A DNA stretch of 64,000 bases from Henricia sp. BOLD:AAB3569 (GCA_037783545.1 JBBELK010000689.1:124001-188000), one strand, 5' to 3'; positions 1 through 12,407 are shown, counted from the stretch's first letter. The notes: generated by a model not told the origin, from the letters alone. A program made the numbers and translations.

Positions 1-2456
1 AGAGCAGTCAGGAAGCCTCAACCCAGTTTTTTCTAAACTTTGAAATTTCTCTGCCATTTCCCGGCGAAAGTCTGTCAATTTTGTATGACAAGTGCGCAAT
101 ATAGAGAGTTTAGGGCATGCAAAATTTGAAGTTCGTCGGAACATTTTTCGACCTCCAAATTTGCCGACGTTTGGACCACACTTTGACCAAATTGCCGAGC
201 CAAACTGCGGTGCGTTAACGACAGTCCGAATGACTGAGCATGCGCACAACTCAGGAGTACCCCAAATAGGTGTGTACAGACAGCCACGGTTTGCGCGAGA
301 GCAGTCAGGAAGCCTCAACCCAGTTTTTTTCTAAACTTTGAAATTTCTCTGCCATTTCCCGGCGAAAGTCTGTCAATTTTTTATGACAAGTGCGCAATAT
401 AGAGAGTTTAGGGCATGCAAAATTTGAAGTTCGTCGGAACATTTTTCGACCTCCAAATTTGCCGACGTTTGGACCACACTTTGACCAAATTGCCGAGCCA
501 AACTGCGGTGCGTTAACGACAGTCCGAATGACTGAGCATGCGCACAACTCAGGAAGACCCCAAAGAGGTGTGTACAGACAGCCACGGTTTGCGCGAGAGC
601 AGTCAGGAAGCCTCAACCCAGTTTTTTCTAAACTTTGAAATTTCTCTGCCATTTCCCGGCGAAAGTCTGTCAATTTGTTATGACAAGTGCGCAATATAAA
701 GAGTTTAGGGCATGCAAAATTTGAAGTTCGTCGGAACATTTTTCGACCTCCAAATTTGCCGACGTTTGGACCACACTTTGACCAAATTGCCGAGCCAAAC
801 TGCGGTGCGTTAACGACAGTCCGAATGACTGAGCATGCGCACAACTCAGGAGTACCCCAAAGAGGTGTGTACAGACAGCCACGGTTTGCGCGAGAGCAGT
901 CAGGAAGCCTCAACCCAGTTTTTTCTAAACTTTGAAATTTCTCTGCCATTTCCCGGCGAAAGTCTGTCAATTTGTTTATGACAAGTGCGCAATATAGAGA
1001 GTTTAGGGCATGCAAAATTTGAAGTTCGTCGGAACATTTTTCGACCTCCAAATTTGCCGACGTTTGGACCACACTTTGACCAAATTGCCGAGCCAAACTG
1101 CGGTGCGTTAACGACAGTCCGAATGACTGAGCATGCGCACAACTCAGGAGTACCCCAAAGAGGTGTGTACAGACAGCCACGGTTTGCGCGAGAGCAGTCA
1201 GGAAGCCTCAACCCAGTTTTTTCTAAACTTTGAAATTTCTCTGCCATTTCCCGGCGAAAGTCTGTCAATTTGTTTATGACAAGTGCGCAATATAGAGAGT
1301 TTAGGGCATGCAAAATTTGAAGTTCGTCGGAACATTTTTCGACCTCCAAATTTGCCGACGTTTGGACCACACTTTGACCAAATTGCCGAGCCAAACTGCG
1401 GTGCGTTAACGACAGTCCGAATGACTGAACATGCGCACAACTCAGGAGTACCCCAAAGAGGTGTGTACAGACAGCCACGGTTTGCGCGAGAGCAGTCAGG
1501 AAGCCTCAACCCAGTTTTTTCTAAACTTTGAAATTTCTCAGCCATTTCCCGGCGAAAGTCTGTCAATTTTTTATGACAAGTGCGCAATATAGAGAGTTTA
1601 GGGCATGCAAAATTTGAAGTTCGTCGGAACATTTTTCGACCTCCAAATTTGCCGACGTTTGGACCACACTTTGACCAAATTGCCGAGCCAAACTGCGGTG
1701 CGTTAACGACAGTCCGAATGACTGAGCATGCGCACAACTCAGGAGTACCCCAAAGAGGTGTGTACAGACAGCCACGGTTTGCGCGAGAGCAGTCAGGAAG
1801 CCTCAACCCAGTTTTTTTCTAAACTTTGAAATTTATCTGCCATTTCCCGGCGAAAGTCTGTCAATTTGTTTATGACAAGTGCGCAATATAGAGAGTTTAG
1901 GGCATGCAAAATTTGAAGTTCGTCGGAACATTTTTCGACCTCCAAATTTGCCGACGTTTGGACCACACTTTGACCAAATTGCCGAGCCAAACTGCGGTGC
2001 GTTAACGACAGTCCGAATGACTGAGCATGCGCACAACTCAGGAGTACCCCAAAGAGGTGTGTACAGACAGCCACGGTTTGCGCGAGAGCAGTCAGGAAGC
2101 CTCAACCCAGTTTTTTCTAAACTTTGAAATTTCTCTGCCATTTCCCGGCGAAAGTTTGTCAATTTTTTATGACAAGTGCGCAATATAGAGAGTTTAGGGC
2201 ATGCAAAATTTGAAGTTCGTCGGAACATTTTTCGACCTCCAAATTTGCCGACGTTTGGACAACACTTTGACCAAATTGCCGAGCCAAACTGCGGTGCGTT
2301 AAAGACATGCGCACAACTCAGGAGTACCCCCAAAGAGGTGTGTACAGACAGCCACGGTTTGCGCGAGAGCAGTCAGGAAGCCTCAACCCATTTTTTTCTA
2401 AACTTTGAAATTTCTCTGCCATTTCCCGGCGAAAGTCTGTCAATTTTTTATGACAA
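1..2456. repeat. Domain 1: irregular monomers
   Basis: Begins inside a monomer. Copies at 92, 390, 687, 985, 1283, 1580, 1879 and 2176 carry assorted markers: ATAAAG for ATAGAG (687), a GTTTATG poly-T variant (985, 1283, 1879) and GAACATG for GAGCATG (1283). Several of these markers reappear together at 14193-15084 and 16573-17465, suggesting shared ancestry, but no exact multimer is resolved here. The last monomer (2176) is the first 281-bp copy. Confidence 0.8.
2176..2456. repeat. 281-bp monomer class, AAAGAC subtype (first member)
   Basis: Compared with the consensus this copy lacks 17 bp at monomer 132-148 (removing the CAGTC/GACTG hairpin), has AAAGAC for AACGAC just before the junction, and has five C instead of four at 169-172, giving 297-17+1=281. 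Further members of the same subtype start at 3350, 3929, 5400, 6575, 7154, 8328, 10096, 10674, 11252, 11830 and 18060 (282 bp, one extra T). All share one breakpoint, so a single deletion followed by amplification is the simplest reading. Confidence 0.9.
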
Positions 2457-3928
2457 GTGCGCAATATAGAGAGTTTAGGGCATGCAAAATTTGAAGTTCG
2501 TCGGAACATTTTTCGACCTCCAAATTTGCCGACGTTTGGACCACACTTTGACCAAATTGCCGAGCCAAACTGCGGTGCGTTAACGACAGTCCGAATGACT
2601 GAGCATGCGCAAAACTCAGGAGTACCCCAAAGAGGTGTGTACAGACAGCCACGGTTTGCGCGAGAGCAGTCAGGAAGCCTCAACCCAGTTTTTTCTAAAC
2701 TTTGAAATTTCTCTGCCATTTCCCGGCGAAAGTCTGTCAATTTTTTATGACAAGTGCGCAATATAGAGAGTTTAGGGCATGCAAAATTTGAAGTTCGTCG
2801 GAACATTTTTCGACCTCCAAATTTGCCGACGTTTGGACCACACTTTGACCAAATTGCCGAGCCAAACTGCGGTGCGTTAACGACAGTCCGAATGACTGAG
2901 CATGCGCACAACTCAGGAGTACCCCCAAAGAGGTGTGTACAGACAGCCACGGTTTGCGCGAGAGCAGTCAGGAAGCCTCAACCCAGTTTTTTCTAAACTT
3001 TGAAATTTCTCTGCCATTTCCCGGCGAAAGTCTGTCAATTTTTTATGACAAGTGCGCAATATAGAGAGTTTAGGGCATGCAAAATTTAAAGTTCGTCGGA
3101 ACATTTTTCGACCTCCAAATTTGCCGACGTTTGGACCACACTTTGACCAAATTGCCGAGCCAAACTGCGGTGCGTTAACGACAGTCCGAATGACTGAGCA
3201 TGCGCACAACTCAGGAGTACCCCAAAGAGGTGTGTACAGACAGCCACGGTTTGCGCGAGAGCAGTCAGGAAGCCTCAACCCAGTTTTTTTCTAAACTTTG
3301 AAATTTATCTGCCATTTCCCGGCGAAAGTCTGTCAATTTTTTATGACAAGTGCGCAATATAGAGAGTTTAGGGCATGCAAAATTTGAAGTTCGTCGGAAC
3401 ATTTTTCGACCTCCAAATTTGCCGACGTTTGGACCACACTTTGACCAAATTGCCGAGCCAAACTGCGGTGCGTTAAAGACATGCGCACAACTCAGGAGTA
3501 CCCCCAAAGAGGTGTGTACAGACAGCCACGGTTTGCGCGAGAGCAGTCAGGAAGCCTCAACCCATTTTTTTCTAAACTTTGAAATTTCTCTGCCATTTCC
3601 CGGCGAAAGTCTGTCAATTTTTTATGACAAGTGCGCAATATAGAGAGTTTAGGGCATGCAAAATTTGAAGTTCGTCGGAACATTTTTCGACCTCCAAATT
3701 TGCCGACGTTTGGACCACACTTTGACCAAATTGCCGAGCCAAACTGCGGTGCGTTAACGACAGTCCGAATGACTGAGCATGCGCACAACTCAGGAGTACC
3801 CCAAAGAGGTGTGTACAGACAGCCACGGTTTGCGCGAGAGCAGTCAGGAAGCCTCAACCCAGTTTTTTTCTAAACTTTGAAATTTATCTGCCATTTCCCG
3901 GCGAAAGTCTGTCAATTTTTTATGACAA
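2457..3928. repeat. 1472-bp pentamer, copy 1 (copy 2 at 4507-5978)
   Basis: Monomers 2457, 2754, 3052, 3350 and 3631 correspond in order, length and markers to 4507, 4804, 5102, 5400 and 5681 (offset 2050). By eye the two stretches look identical or nearly so. The intervening dimer 3929-4506 separates them. Confidence 0.8.
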
Positions 3929-4506
3929 GTGCGCAATATAGAGAGTTTAGGGCATGCAAAATTTGAAGTTCGTCGGAACATTTTTCGACCTCCAAATTTG
4001 CCGACGTTTGGACCACACTTTGACCAAATTGCCGAGCCAAACTGCGGTGCGTTAAAGACATGCGCACAACTCAGGAGTACCCCCAAAGAGGTGTGTACAG
4101 ACAGCCACGGTTTGCGCGAGAGCAGTCAGGAAGCCTCAACCCATTTTTTTCTAAACTTTGAAATTTCTCTGCCATTTCCCGGCGAAAGTCTGTCAATTTT
4201 TTATGACAAGTGCGCAATATAGAGAGTTTAGGGCATGCAAAATTTGAAGTTCGTCGGAACATTTTTCGACCTCCAAATTTGCCGACGTTTGGACCACACT
4301 TTGACCAAATTGCCGAGCCAAACTGCGGTGCGTTAACGACAGTCCGAATGACTGAGCATGCGCACAACTCAGGAGTACCCCAAAGAGGTGTGTACAGACA
4401 GCCACGGTTTGCGCGAGAGCAGTCAGGAAGCCTCAACCCAGTTTTTTCTAAACTTTGAAATTTCTCTGCCATTTCCCGGCGAAAGTCTGTCAATTTTTTA
4501 TGACAA

Positions 4507-5978
4507 GTGCGCAATATAGAGAGTTTAGGGCATGCAAAATTTGAAGTTCGTCGGAACATTTTTCGACCTCCAAATTTGCCGACGTTTGGACCACACTTTG
4601 ACCAAATTGCCGAGCCAAACTGCGGTGCGTTAACGACAGTCCGAATGACTGAGCATGCGCAAAACTCAGGAGTACCCCAAAGAGGTGTGTACAGACAGCC
4701 ACGGTTTGCGCGAGAGCAGTCAGGAAGCCTCAACCCAGTTTTTTCTAAACTTTGAAATTTCTCTGCCATTTCCCGGCGAAAGTCTGTCAATTTTTTATGA
4801 CAAGTGCGCAATATAGAGAGTTTAGGGCATGCAAAATTTGAAGTTCGTCGGAACATTTTTCGACCTCCAAATTTGCCGACGTTTGGACCACACTTTGACC
4901 AAATTGCCGAGCCAAACTGCGGTGCGTTAACGACAGTCCGAATGACTGAGCATGCGCACAACTCAGGAGTACCCCCAAAGAGGTGTGTACAGACAGCCAC
5001 GGTTTGCGCGAGAGCAGTCAGGAAGCCTCAACCCAGTTTTTTCTAAACTTTGAAATTTCTCTGCCATTTCCCGGCGAAAGTCTGTCAATTTTTTATGACA
5101 AGTGCGCAATATAGAGAGTTTAGGGCATGCAAAATTTAAAGTTCGTCGGAACATTTTTCGACCTCCAAATTTGCCGACGTTTGGACCACACTTTGACCAA
5201 ATTGCCGAGCCAAACTGCGGTGCGTTAACGACAGTCCGAATGACTGAGCATGCGCACAACTCAGGAGTACCCCAAAGAGGTGTGTACAGACAGCCACGGT
5301 TTGCGCGAGAGCAGTCAGGAAGCCTCAACCCAGTTTTTTTCTAAACTTTGAAATTTATCTGCCATTTCCCGGCGAAAGTCTGTCAATTTTTTATGACAAG
5401 TGCGCAATATAGAGAGTTTAGGGCATGCAAAATTTGAAGTTCGTCGGAACATTTTTCGACCTCCAAATTTGCCGACGTTTGGACCACACTTTGACCAAAT
5501 TGCCGAGCCAAACTGCGGTGCGTTAAAGACATGCGCACAACTCAGGAGTACCCCCAAAGAGGTGTGTACAGACAGCCACGGTTTGCGCGAGAGCAGTCAG
5601 GAAGCCTCAACCCATTTTTTTCTAAACTTTGAAATTTCTCTGCCATTTCCCGGCGAAAGTCTGTCAATTTTTTATGACAAGTGCGCAATATAGAGAGTTT
5701 AGGGCATGCAAAATTTGAAGTTCGTCGGAACATTTTTCGACCTCCAAATTTGCCGACGTTTGGACCACACTTTGACCAAATTGCCGAGCCAAACTGCGGT
5801 GCGTTAACGACAGTCCGAATGACTGAGCATGCGCACAACTCAGGAGTACCCCAAAGAGGTGTGTACAGACAGCCACGGTTTGCGCGAGAGCAGTCAGGAA
5901 GCCTCAACCCAGTTTTTTTCTAAACTTTGAAATTTATCTGCCATTTCCCGGCGAAAGTCTGTCAATTTTTTATGACAA
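4507..5978. repeat. 1472-bp pentamer, copy 2
   Basis: Second copy of 2457-3928. Its last four monomers (4804-5978, 1175 bp) are themselves repeated directly at 5979-7153, showing that amplification acted on overlapping unit sizes. Confidence 0.8.
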
Positions 5979-8900
5979 GTGCGCAATATAGAGAGTTTAG
6001 GGCATGCAAAATTTGAAGTTCGTCGGAACATTTTTCGACCTCCAAATTTGCCGACGTTTGGACCACACTTTGACCAAATTGCCGAGCCAAACTGCGGTGC
6101 GTTAACGACAGTCCGAATGACTGAGCATGCGCACAACTCAGGAGTACCCCCAAAGAGGTGTGTACAGACAGCCACGGTTTGCGCGAGAGCAGTCAGGAAG
6201 CCTCAACCCAGTTTTTTCTAAACTTTGAAATTTCTCTGCCATTTCCCGGCGAAAGTCTGTCAATTTTTTATGACAAGTGCGCAATATAGAGAGTTTAGGG
6301 CATGCAAAATTTAAAGTTCGTCGGAACATTTTTCGACCTCCAAATTTGCCGACGTTTGGACCACACTTTGACCAAATTGCCGAGCCAAACTGCGGTGCGT
6401 TAACGACAGTCCGAATGACTGAGCATGCGCACAACTCAGGAGTACCCCAAAGAGGTGTGTACAGACAGCCACGGTTTGCGCGAGAGCAGTCAGGAAGCCT
6501 CAACCCAGTTTTTTTCTAAACTTTGAAATTTATCTGCCATTTCCCGGCGAAAGTCTGTCAATTTTTTATGACAAGTGCGCAATATAGAGAGTTTAGGGCA
6601 TGCAAAATTTGAAGTTCGTCGGAACATTTTTCGACCTCCAAATTTGCCGACGTTTGGACCACACTTTGACCAAATTGCCGAGCCAAACTGCGGTGCGTTA
6701 AAGACATGCGCACAACTCAGGAGTACCCCCAAAGAGGTGTGTACAGACAGCCACGGTTTGCGCGAGAGCAGTCAGGAAGCCTCAACCCATTTTTTTCTAA
6801 ACTTTGAAATTTCTCTGCCATTTCCCGGCGAAAGTCTGTCAATTTTTTATGACAAGTGCGCAATATAGAGAGTTTAGGGCATGCAAAATTTGAAGTTCGT
6901 CGGAACATTTTTCGACCTCCAAATTTGCCGACGTTTGGACCACACTTTGACCAAATTGCCGAGCCAAACTGCGGTGCGTTAACGACAGTCCGAATGACTG
7001 AGCATGCGCACAACTCAGGAGTACCCCAAAGAGGTGTGTACAGACAGCCACGGTTTGCGCGAGAGCAGTCAGGAAGCCTCAACCCAGTTTTTTTCTAAAC
7101 TTTGAAATTTATCTGCCATTTCCCGGCGAAAGTCTGTCAATTTTTTATGACAAGTGCGCAATATAGAGAGTTTAGGGCATGCAAAATTTGAAGTTCGTCG
7201 GAACATTTTTCGACCTCCAAATTTGCCGACGTTTGGACCACACTTTGACCAAATTGCCGAGCCAAACTGCGGTGCGTTAAAGACATGCGCACAACTCAGG
7301 AGTACCCCCAAAGAGGTGTGTACAGACAGCCACGGTTTGCGCGAGAGCAGTCAGGAAGCCTCAACCCATTTTTTTCTAAACTTTGAAATTTCTCTGCCAT
7401 TTCCCGGCGAAAGTCTGTCCATTTTTTATGACAAGTGCGCAATATAGAGAGTTTAGGGCATGCAAAATTTGAAGTTCGTCGGAACATTTTTCGACCTCCA
7501 AATTTGCCGACGTTTGGACCACACTTTGACCAAATTGCCGAGCCAAACTGCGGTGCGTTAACGACAGTCCGAATGACTGAGCATGCGCACAACTCAGGAG
7601 TACCCCAAAGAGGTGTGTACAGACAGCCACGGTTTGCGCGAGAGCAGTCAGGAAGCCTCAACCCAGTTTTTTCTAAACTTTGAAATTTCTCTGCCATTTC
7701 CCGGCGAAAGTCTGTCAATTTTTTATGACAAGTGCGCAATATAGAGAGTTTAGGGCATGCAAAATTTGAAGTTCGTCGGAACATTTTTCGACCTCCAAAT
7801 TTGCCGACGTTTGGACCACACTTTGACCAAATTGCCGAGCCAAACTGCGGTGCGTTAACGACAGTCCGAATGACTGAGCATGCGCACAACTCAGGAGTAC
7901 CCCCAAAGAGGTGTGTACAGACAGCCACGGTTTGCGCGAGAGCAGTCAGGAAGCCTCAACCCAGTTTTTTCTAAACTTTGAAATTTCTCTGCCATTTCCC
8001 GGCGAAAGTCTGTCAATTTTTTATGACAAGTGCGCAATATAGAGAGTTTAGGGCATGCAAAATTTAAAGTTCGTCGGAACATTTTTCGACCTCCAAATTT
8101 GCCGACGTTTGGACCACACTTTGACCAAATTGCCGAGCCAAACTGCGGTGCGTTAACGACAGTCCGAATGACTGAGCATGCGCACAACTCAGGAGTACCC
8201 CAAAGAGGTGTGTACAGACAGCCACGGTTTGCGCGAGAGCAGTCAGGAAGCCTCAACCCAGTTTTTTTCTAAACTTTGAAATTTATCTGCCATTTCCCGG
8301 CGAAAGTCTGTCAATTTTTTATGACAAGTGCGCAATATAGAGAGTTTAGGGCATGCAAAATTTGAAGTTCGTCGGAACATTTTTCGACCTCCAAATTTGC
8401 CGACGTTTGGACCACACTTTGACCAAATTGCCGAGCCAAACTGCGGTGCGTTAAAGACATGCGCACAACTCAGGAGTACCCCCAAAGAGGTGTGTACAGA
8501 CAGCCACGGTTTGCGCGAGAGCAGTCAGGAAGCCTCAACCCATTTTTTTCTAAACTTTGAAATTTCTCTGCCATTTCCCGGCGAAAGTCTGTCAATTGTT
8601 TATGACAAGTGCGCAATATAGAGAGTTTAGGGCATGCAAAATTTGAAGTTCGTCGGAACATTTTTCGACCTCCAAATTTGCCGACGTTTGGACCACACTT
8701 TGACCAAATTGCCGAGCCAAACTGCGGTGCGTTAACGACAGTCCGAATGACTGAGCATGCGCACAACTCAGGAGTACCCCAAAGAGGTGTGTACAGACAG
8801 CCACGGTTTGCGCGAGAGCAGTCAGGAAGCCTCAACCCAGTTTTTTCTAAACTTTGAAATTTCTCTGCCATTTCCCGGCGAAAGTCTGTCAATTTTTTAT

Positions 8901-9528
8901 GACAAGTGCGCAATATAGAAAGTTTAGGGCATGCAAAATTTGAAGTTCGTCGGAACATTTTTCGACCTCCAAATTTGCCGACGTTTGGACCACACTTTGA
9001 CCAAATTGCCGAGCCAAACTGCGGTGCGTTAACGACAGTCCGAATGACTGAGCATGCGCACAACTCAGGAGTACCCCCAAAGAGGTGTGTACAGACAGCC
9101 ACGGTTTGCGCGAGAGCAGTCAGGAAGCCTCAACCCAGTTTTTTCTAAACTTTGAAATTTCTCTGCCATTTCACGGCGAAAGTCTGTCAATTTTTTATGA
9201 CAAGTGCGCAATATAGAGAGTTTAGGGCATGCAAAATTTAAAGTTCGTCGGAACATTTTTCGACCTCCAAATTTGCCGACGTTTGGACCACACTTTGACC
9301 AAATTGCCGAGCCAAACTGCGGTGCGTTAACGACAGTCCGAATGACTGAGCATGCGCACAACTCAGGAGTACCCCAAAGAGGTGTGTACAAACAGCCACG
9401 GTTTGCGCGAGAGCAGTCAGGAAGCCTCAACCCAGTTTTTTTCTAAACTTTGAAATTTATCTGCCATTTCCCGGCGAAAGTCTGTCAATTTTTTATGACA
9501 AGTGCGCAATATAGAGAGTTTAGGGCAT

Positions 9529-9574
9529 GCAAAATTTGAAGTTCGTCGGAACATTTTTCGACCTCCAAATTTGC
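9529..9574. repeat. Imperfect dyad inside the monomer (representative copy)
   Basis: The arms GCAAAATTTG (monomer 28-37) and CAAATTTGC (65-73) are inverted repeats with one unpaired A. The 27-nt loop contains a second dyad, GTTC-GTCG-GAAC (40-51). The structure recurs in nearly every monomer; in the subclass with GCAACATTTG the left arm is weakened. Short dyads able to extrude as cruciforms have been reported as a feature of many centromeric satellites. Any function here is inference. Confidence 0.55.
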
Positions 9575-9631
9575 CGACGTTTGGACCACACTTTGACCAA
9601 ATTGCCGAGCCAAACTGCGGTGCGTTAACGA

Positions 9632-9646
9632 CAGTCCGAATGACTG
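9632..9646. repeat. Perfect 5-bp-stem hairpin inside the monomer (representative copy)
   Basis: CAGTC-CGAAT-GACTG (monomer 131-145) is a perfect inverted repeat with a 5-nt loop. It is present in every full-length monomer. Most of it is missing from all 281-bp monomers, whose 17-bp deletion covers 132-148 (or equivalently 133-149). A variant with T for C in the loop (TCTGAAT) marks a subset, for example near 34493, 41349 and 47895. Confidence 0.7.
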
Positions 9647-10095
9647 AGCATGCGCACAACTCAGGAGTACCCCAAAGAGGTGTGTACAGACAGCCACGGT
9701 TTGCGCGAGAGCAGTCAGGAAGCCTCAACCCAGTTTTTTCTAAACTTTGAAATTTCTCTGCCATTTCCCGGCGAAAGTCTGTCAATTTTTTATGACAAGT
9801 GCGCAATATAGAGAGTTTAGGGCATGCAAAATTTGAAGTTCGTCGGAACATTTTTCGCCCTCCAAATTTGCCGACGTTTGGACCACACTTTGACCAAATT
9901 GCCGAGCCAAACTGCGGTGCGTTAACGACAGTCCGAATGACTGAGCATGCGCACAACTCAGGAGTACCCCAAAGAGGTGTGTACAGACAGCCACGGTTTG
10001 CGCGAGAGCAGTCAGGAAGCCTCAACCCAGTTTTTTCTAAACTTTGAAATTTCTCTGCCATTTCCCGGCGAAAGTTTGTCAATTTTTTATGACAA

Positions 10096-11251
10096 GTGCG
10101 CAATATAGAGAGTTTAGGGCATGCAACATTTGAAGTTCGTCGGAACATTTTTCGACCTCCAAATTTGCCGACGTTTGGACCACACTTTGACCAAATTGCC
10201 GAGCCAAACTGCGGTGCGTTAAAGACATGCGCACAACTCAGGAGTACCCCCAAAGAGGTGTGTACAGACAGCCACGGTTTGCGCGAGAGCAGTCAGGAAG
10301 CCTCAACCCATTTTTTTCTAAACTTTGAAATTTCTCTGCCATTTCCCGGCGAAAGTCTGTCAATTTGTTATGACAAGTGCGCAATATAGAGAGTTTAGGG
10401 CATGCAAAATTTGAAGTTCGTCGGAACATTTGTCGACCTCCAAATTTGCCGACGTTTGGACCACACTTTGACCAAATTGCCGAGCCAAATTGCGGTGCGT
10501 TAACGACAGTCCGAATGACTGAGCATGCGCACAACTCAGGAGTACCCCAAAGAGGTGTGTACAGACAGCCACGGTTTGCGCGAGAGCAGTCAGGAAGCCT
10601 CAACCCAGTTTTTTCTAAACTTTGAAATTTATCTGCCATTTCCCGGCGAAAGTCTGTCAATTTTTTATGACAAGTGCGCAATATAGAGAGTTTAGGGCAT
10701 GCAAAATTTGAAGTTCGTCGGAACATTTTTCGACCTCCAAATTTGCCGACGTTTGGACCACACTTTGACCAAATTGCCGAGCCAAACTGCGGTGCGTTAA
10801 AGACATGCGCACAACTCAGGAGTACCCCCAAAGAGGTGTGTACAGACAGCCACGGTTTGCGCGAGAGCAGTCAGGAAGCCTCAACCCATTTTTTTCTAAA
10901 CTTTGAAATTTCTCTGCCATTTCCCGGCGAAAGTCTGTCAATTTTTTATGACAAGTGCGCAATATAGAGAGTTTAGGGCATGCAAAATTTGAAGTTCGTC
11001 GGAACATTTTTCGACCTCCAAATTTGCCGACGTTTGGACCACACTTTGACCAAATTGCCGAGCCAAACTGCGGTGCGTTAACGACAGTCCGAATGACTGA
11101 GCATGCGCACAACTCAGGAGTACCCCAAAGAGGTGTGTACAGACAGCCACGGTTTGCGCGAGAGCAGTCAGGAAGCCTCAACCCAGTTTTTTCTAAACTT
11201 TGAAATTTCTCTGCCATTTCCCGGCGAAAGTTTGTCAATTTTTTATGACAA
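10096..11251. repeat. 1156-bp tetramer, copy 1
   Basis: Four monomers of 281, 297, 281 and 297 bp. Markers are GCAACATTTG in the first, ATTTGTCGACC and CAAATTGCGG in the second, and ATTTATCTGCC before the third. The unit is followed directly by a copy with the same lengths and markers (offset 1156). Within the unit a 281+297 dimer occurs twice, so it is a doubled dimer. Confidence 0.88.
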
Positions 11252-12407
11252 GTGCGCAATATAGAGAGTTTAGGGCATGCAACATTTGAAGTTCGTCGGA
11301 ACATTTTTCGACCTCCAAATTTGCCGACGTTTGGACCACACTTTGACCAAATTGCCGAGCCAAACTGCGGTGCGTTAAAGACATGCGCACAACTCAGGAG
11401 TACCCCCAAAGAGGTGTGTACAGACAGCCACGGTTTGCGCGAGAGCAGTCAGGAAGCCTCAACCCATTTTTTTCTAAACTTTGAAATTTCTCTGCCATTT
11501 CCCGGCGAAAGTCTGTCAATTTGTTATGACAAGTGCGCAATATAGAGAGTTTAGGGCATGCAAAATTTGAAGTTCGTCGGAACATTTGTCGACCTCCAAA
11601 TTTGCCGACGTTTGGACCACACTTTGACCAAATTGCCGAGCCAAATTGCGGTGCGTTAACGACAGTCCGAATGACTGAGCATGCGCACAACTCAGGAGTA
11701 CCCCAAAGAGGTGTGTACAGACAGCCACGGTTTGCGCGAGAGCAGTCAGGAAGCCTCAACCCAGTTTTTTCTAAACTTTGAAATTTATCTGCCATTTCCC
11801 GGCGAAAGTCTGTCAATTTTTTATGACAAGTGCGCAATATAGAGAGTTTAGGGCATGCAAAATTTGAAGTTCGTCGGAACATTTTTCGACCTCCAAATTT
11901 GCCGACGTTTGGACCACACTTTGACCAAATTGCCGAGCCAAACTGCGGTGCGTTAAAGACATGCGCACAACTCAGGAGTACCCCCAAAGAGGTGTGTACA
12001 GACAGCCACGGTTTGCGCGAGAGCAGTCAGGAAGCCTCAACCCATTTTTTTCTAAACTTTGAAATTTCTCTGCCATTTCCCGGCGAAAGTCTGTCAATTT
12101 TTTATGACAAGTGCGCAATATAGAGAGTTTAGGGCATGCAAAATTTGAAGTTCGTCGGAACATTTTTCGACCTCCAAATTTGCCGACGTTTGGACCACAC
12201 TTTGACCAAATTGCCGAGCCAAACTGCGGTGCGTTAACGACAGTCCGAATGACTGAGCATGCGCACAACTCAGGAGTACCCCAAAGAGGTGTGTACAGAC
12301 AGCCACGGTTTGCGCGAGAGCAGTCAGGAAGCCTCAACCCAGTTTTTTCTAAACTTTGAAATTTCTCTGCCATTTCCCGGCGAAAGTCTGTCAATTTTTT
12401 ATGACAA
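11252..12407. repeat. 1156-bp tetramer, copy 2
   Basis: Direct repeat of 10096-11251. I found no difference in the diagnostic positions over the full unit apart from TCTGTC instead of TTTGTC at the extreme end, which points to a recent duplication. Confidence 0.88.

Larger units (their letters stand above)
2457..9501. repeat. Domain 2: HOR family built on a 1174/1175-bp tetramer
   Basis: The core unit is four monomers: one with five C (298 bp), one with TTTAAAG for TTTGAAG (298 bp), a 281-bp copy, and a 297/298-bp copy. It starts at 2754, 4804, 5979 and 7732, and begins again at 8906. Some units carry an extra dimer (281 bp plus 297 bp: 3929-4506 and 7154-7731), and two are preceded by a monomer with GCAAAACTC (2457 and 4507). 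The spacings 2050, 1175, 1753 and 1174 bp follow from these parts. Confidence 0.85.
9502..9798. repeat. Representative consensus monomer (297 bp)
   Basis: This copy matches the majority base at every position I compared. It has 139 G+C of 297 (46.8%) and 17 CpG, close to the ~16 expected from composition. A/T tracts lie at monomer positions 30-36, 52-57, 66-71, 233-238 and 285-290. The two T6 tracts (near 233 and 285) are the main length-variable sites and give 297-, 298- and 299-bp copies. A run of four C near position 169-172 is five C in one subclass. The length is a multiple of three, which explains the long apparent reading frames through tandem copies. Confidence 0.95.
9502..10095. repeat. 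Two near-consensus monomers between HOR domains
   Basis: The copies at 9502 and 9799 carry no subtype markers except TTTTTCGCCC for TTTTTCGACC in the second and TTTGTC for TCTGTC near its end. They separate the tetramer domain from the 1156-bp repeats. Confidence 0.8.

Noticed and set aside
92-334. Plus-strand 80-82-codon frames repeating once per monomer
   Set aside because: They begin at GTG, recur identically in every monomer and overlap the minus-strand frames. They are a by-product of the satellite sequence.
9540-9550. Pol III internal promoter (B-box-like AGTTCGTCGGA)
   Set aside because: Only about half of the B-box consensus matches and no A box lies at a suitable distance; there is no tRNA- or 5S-like fold.
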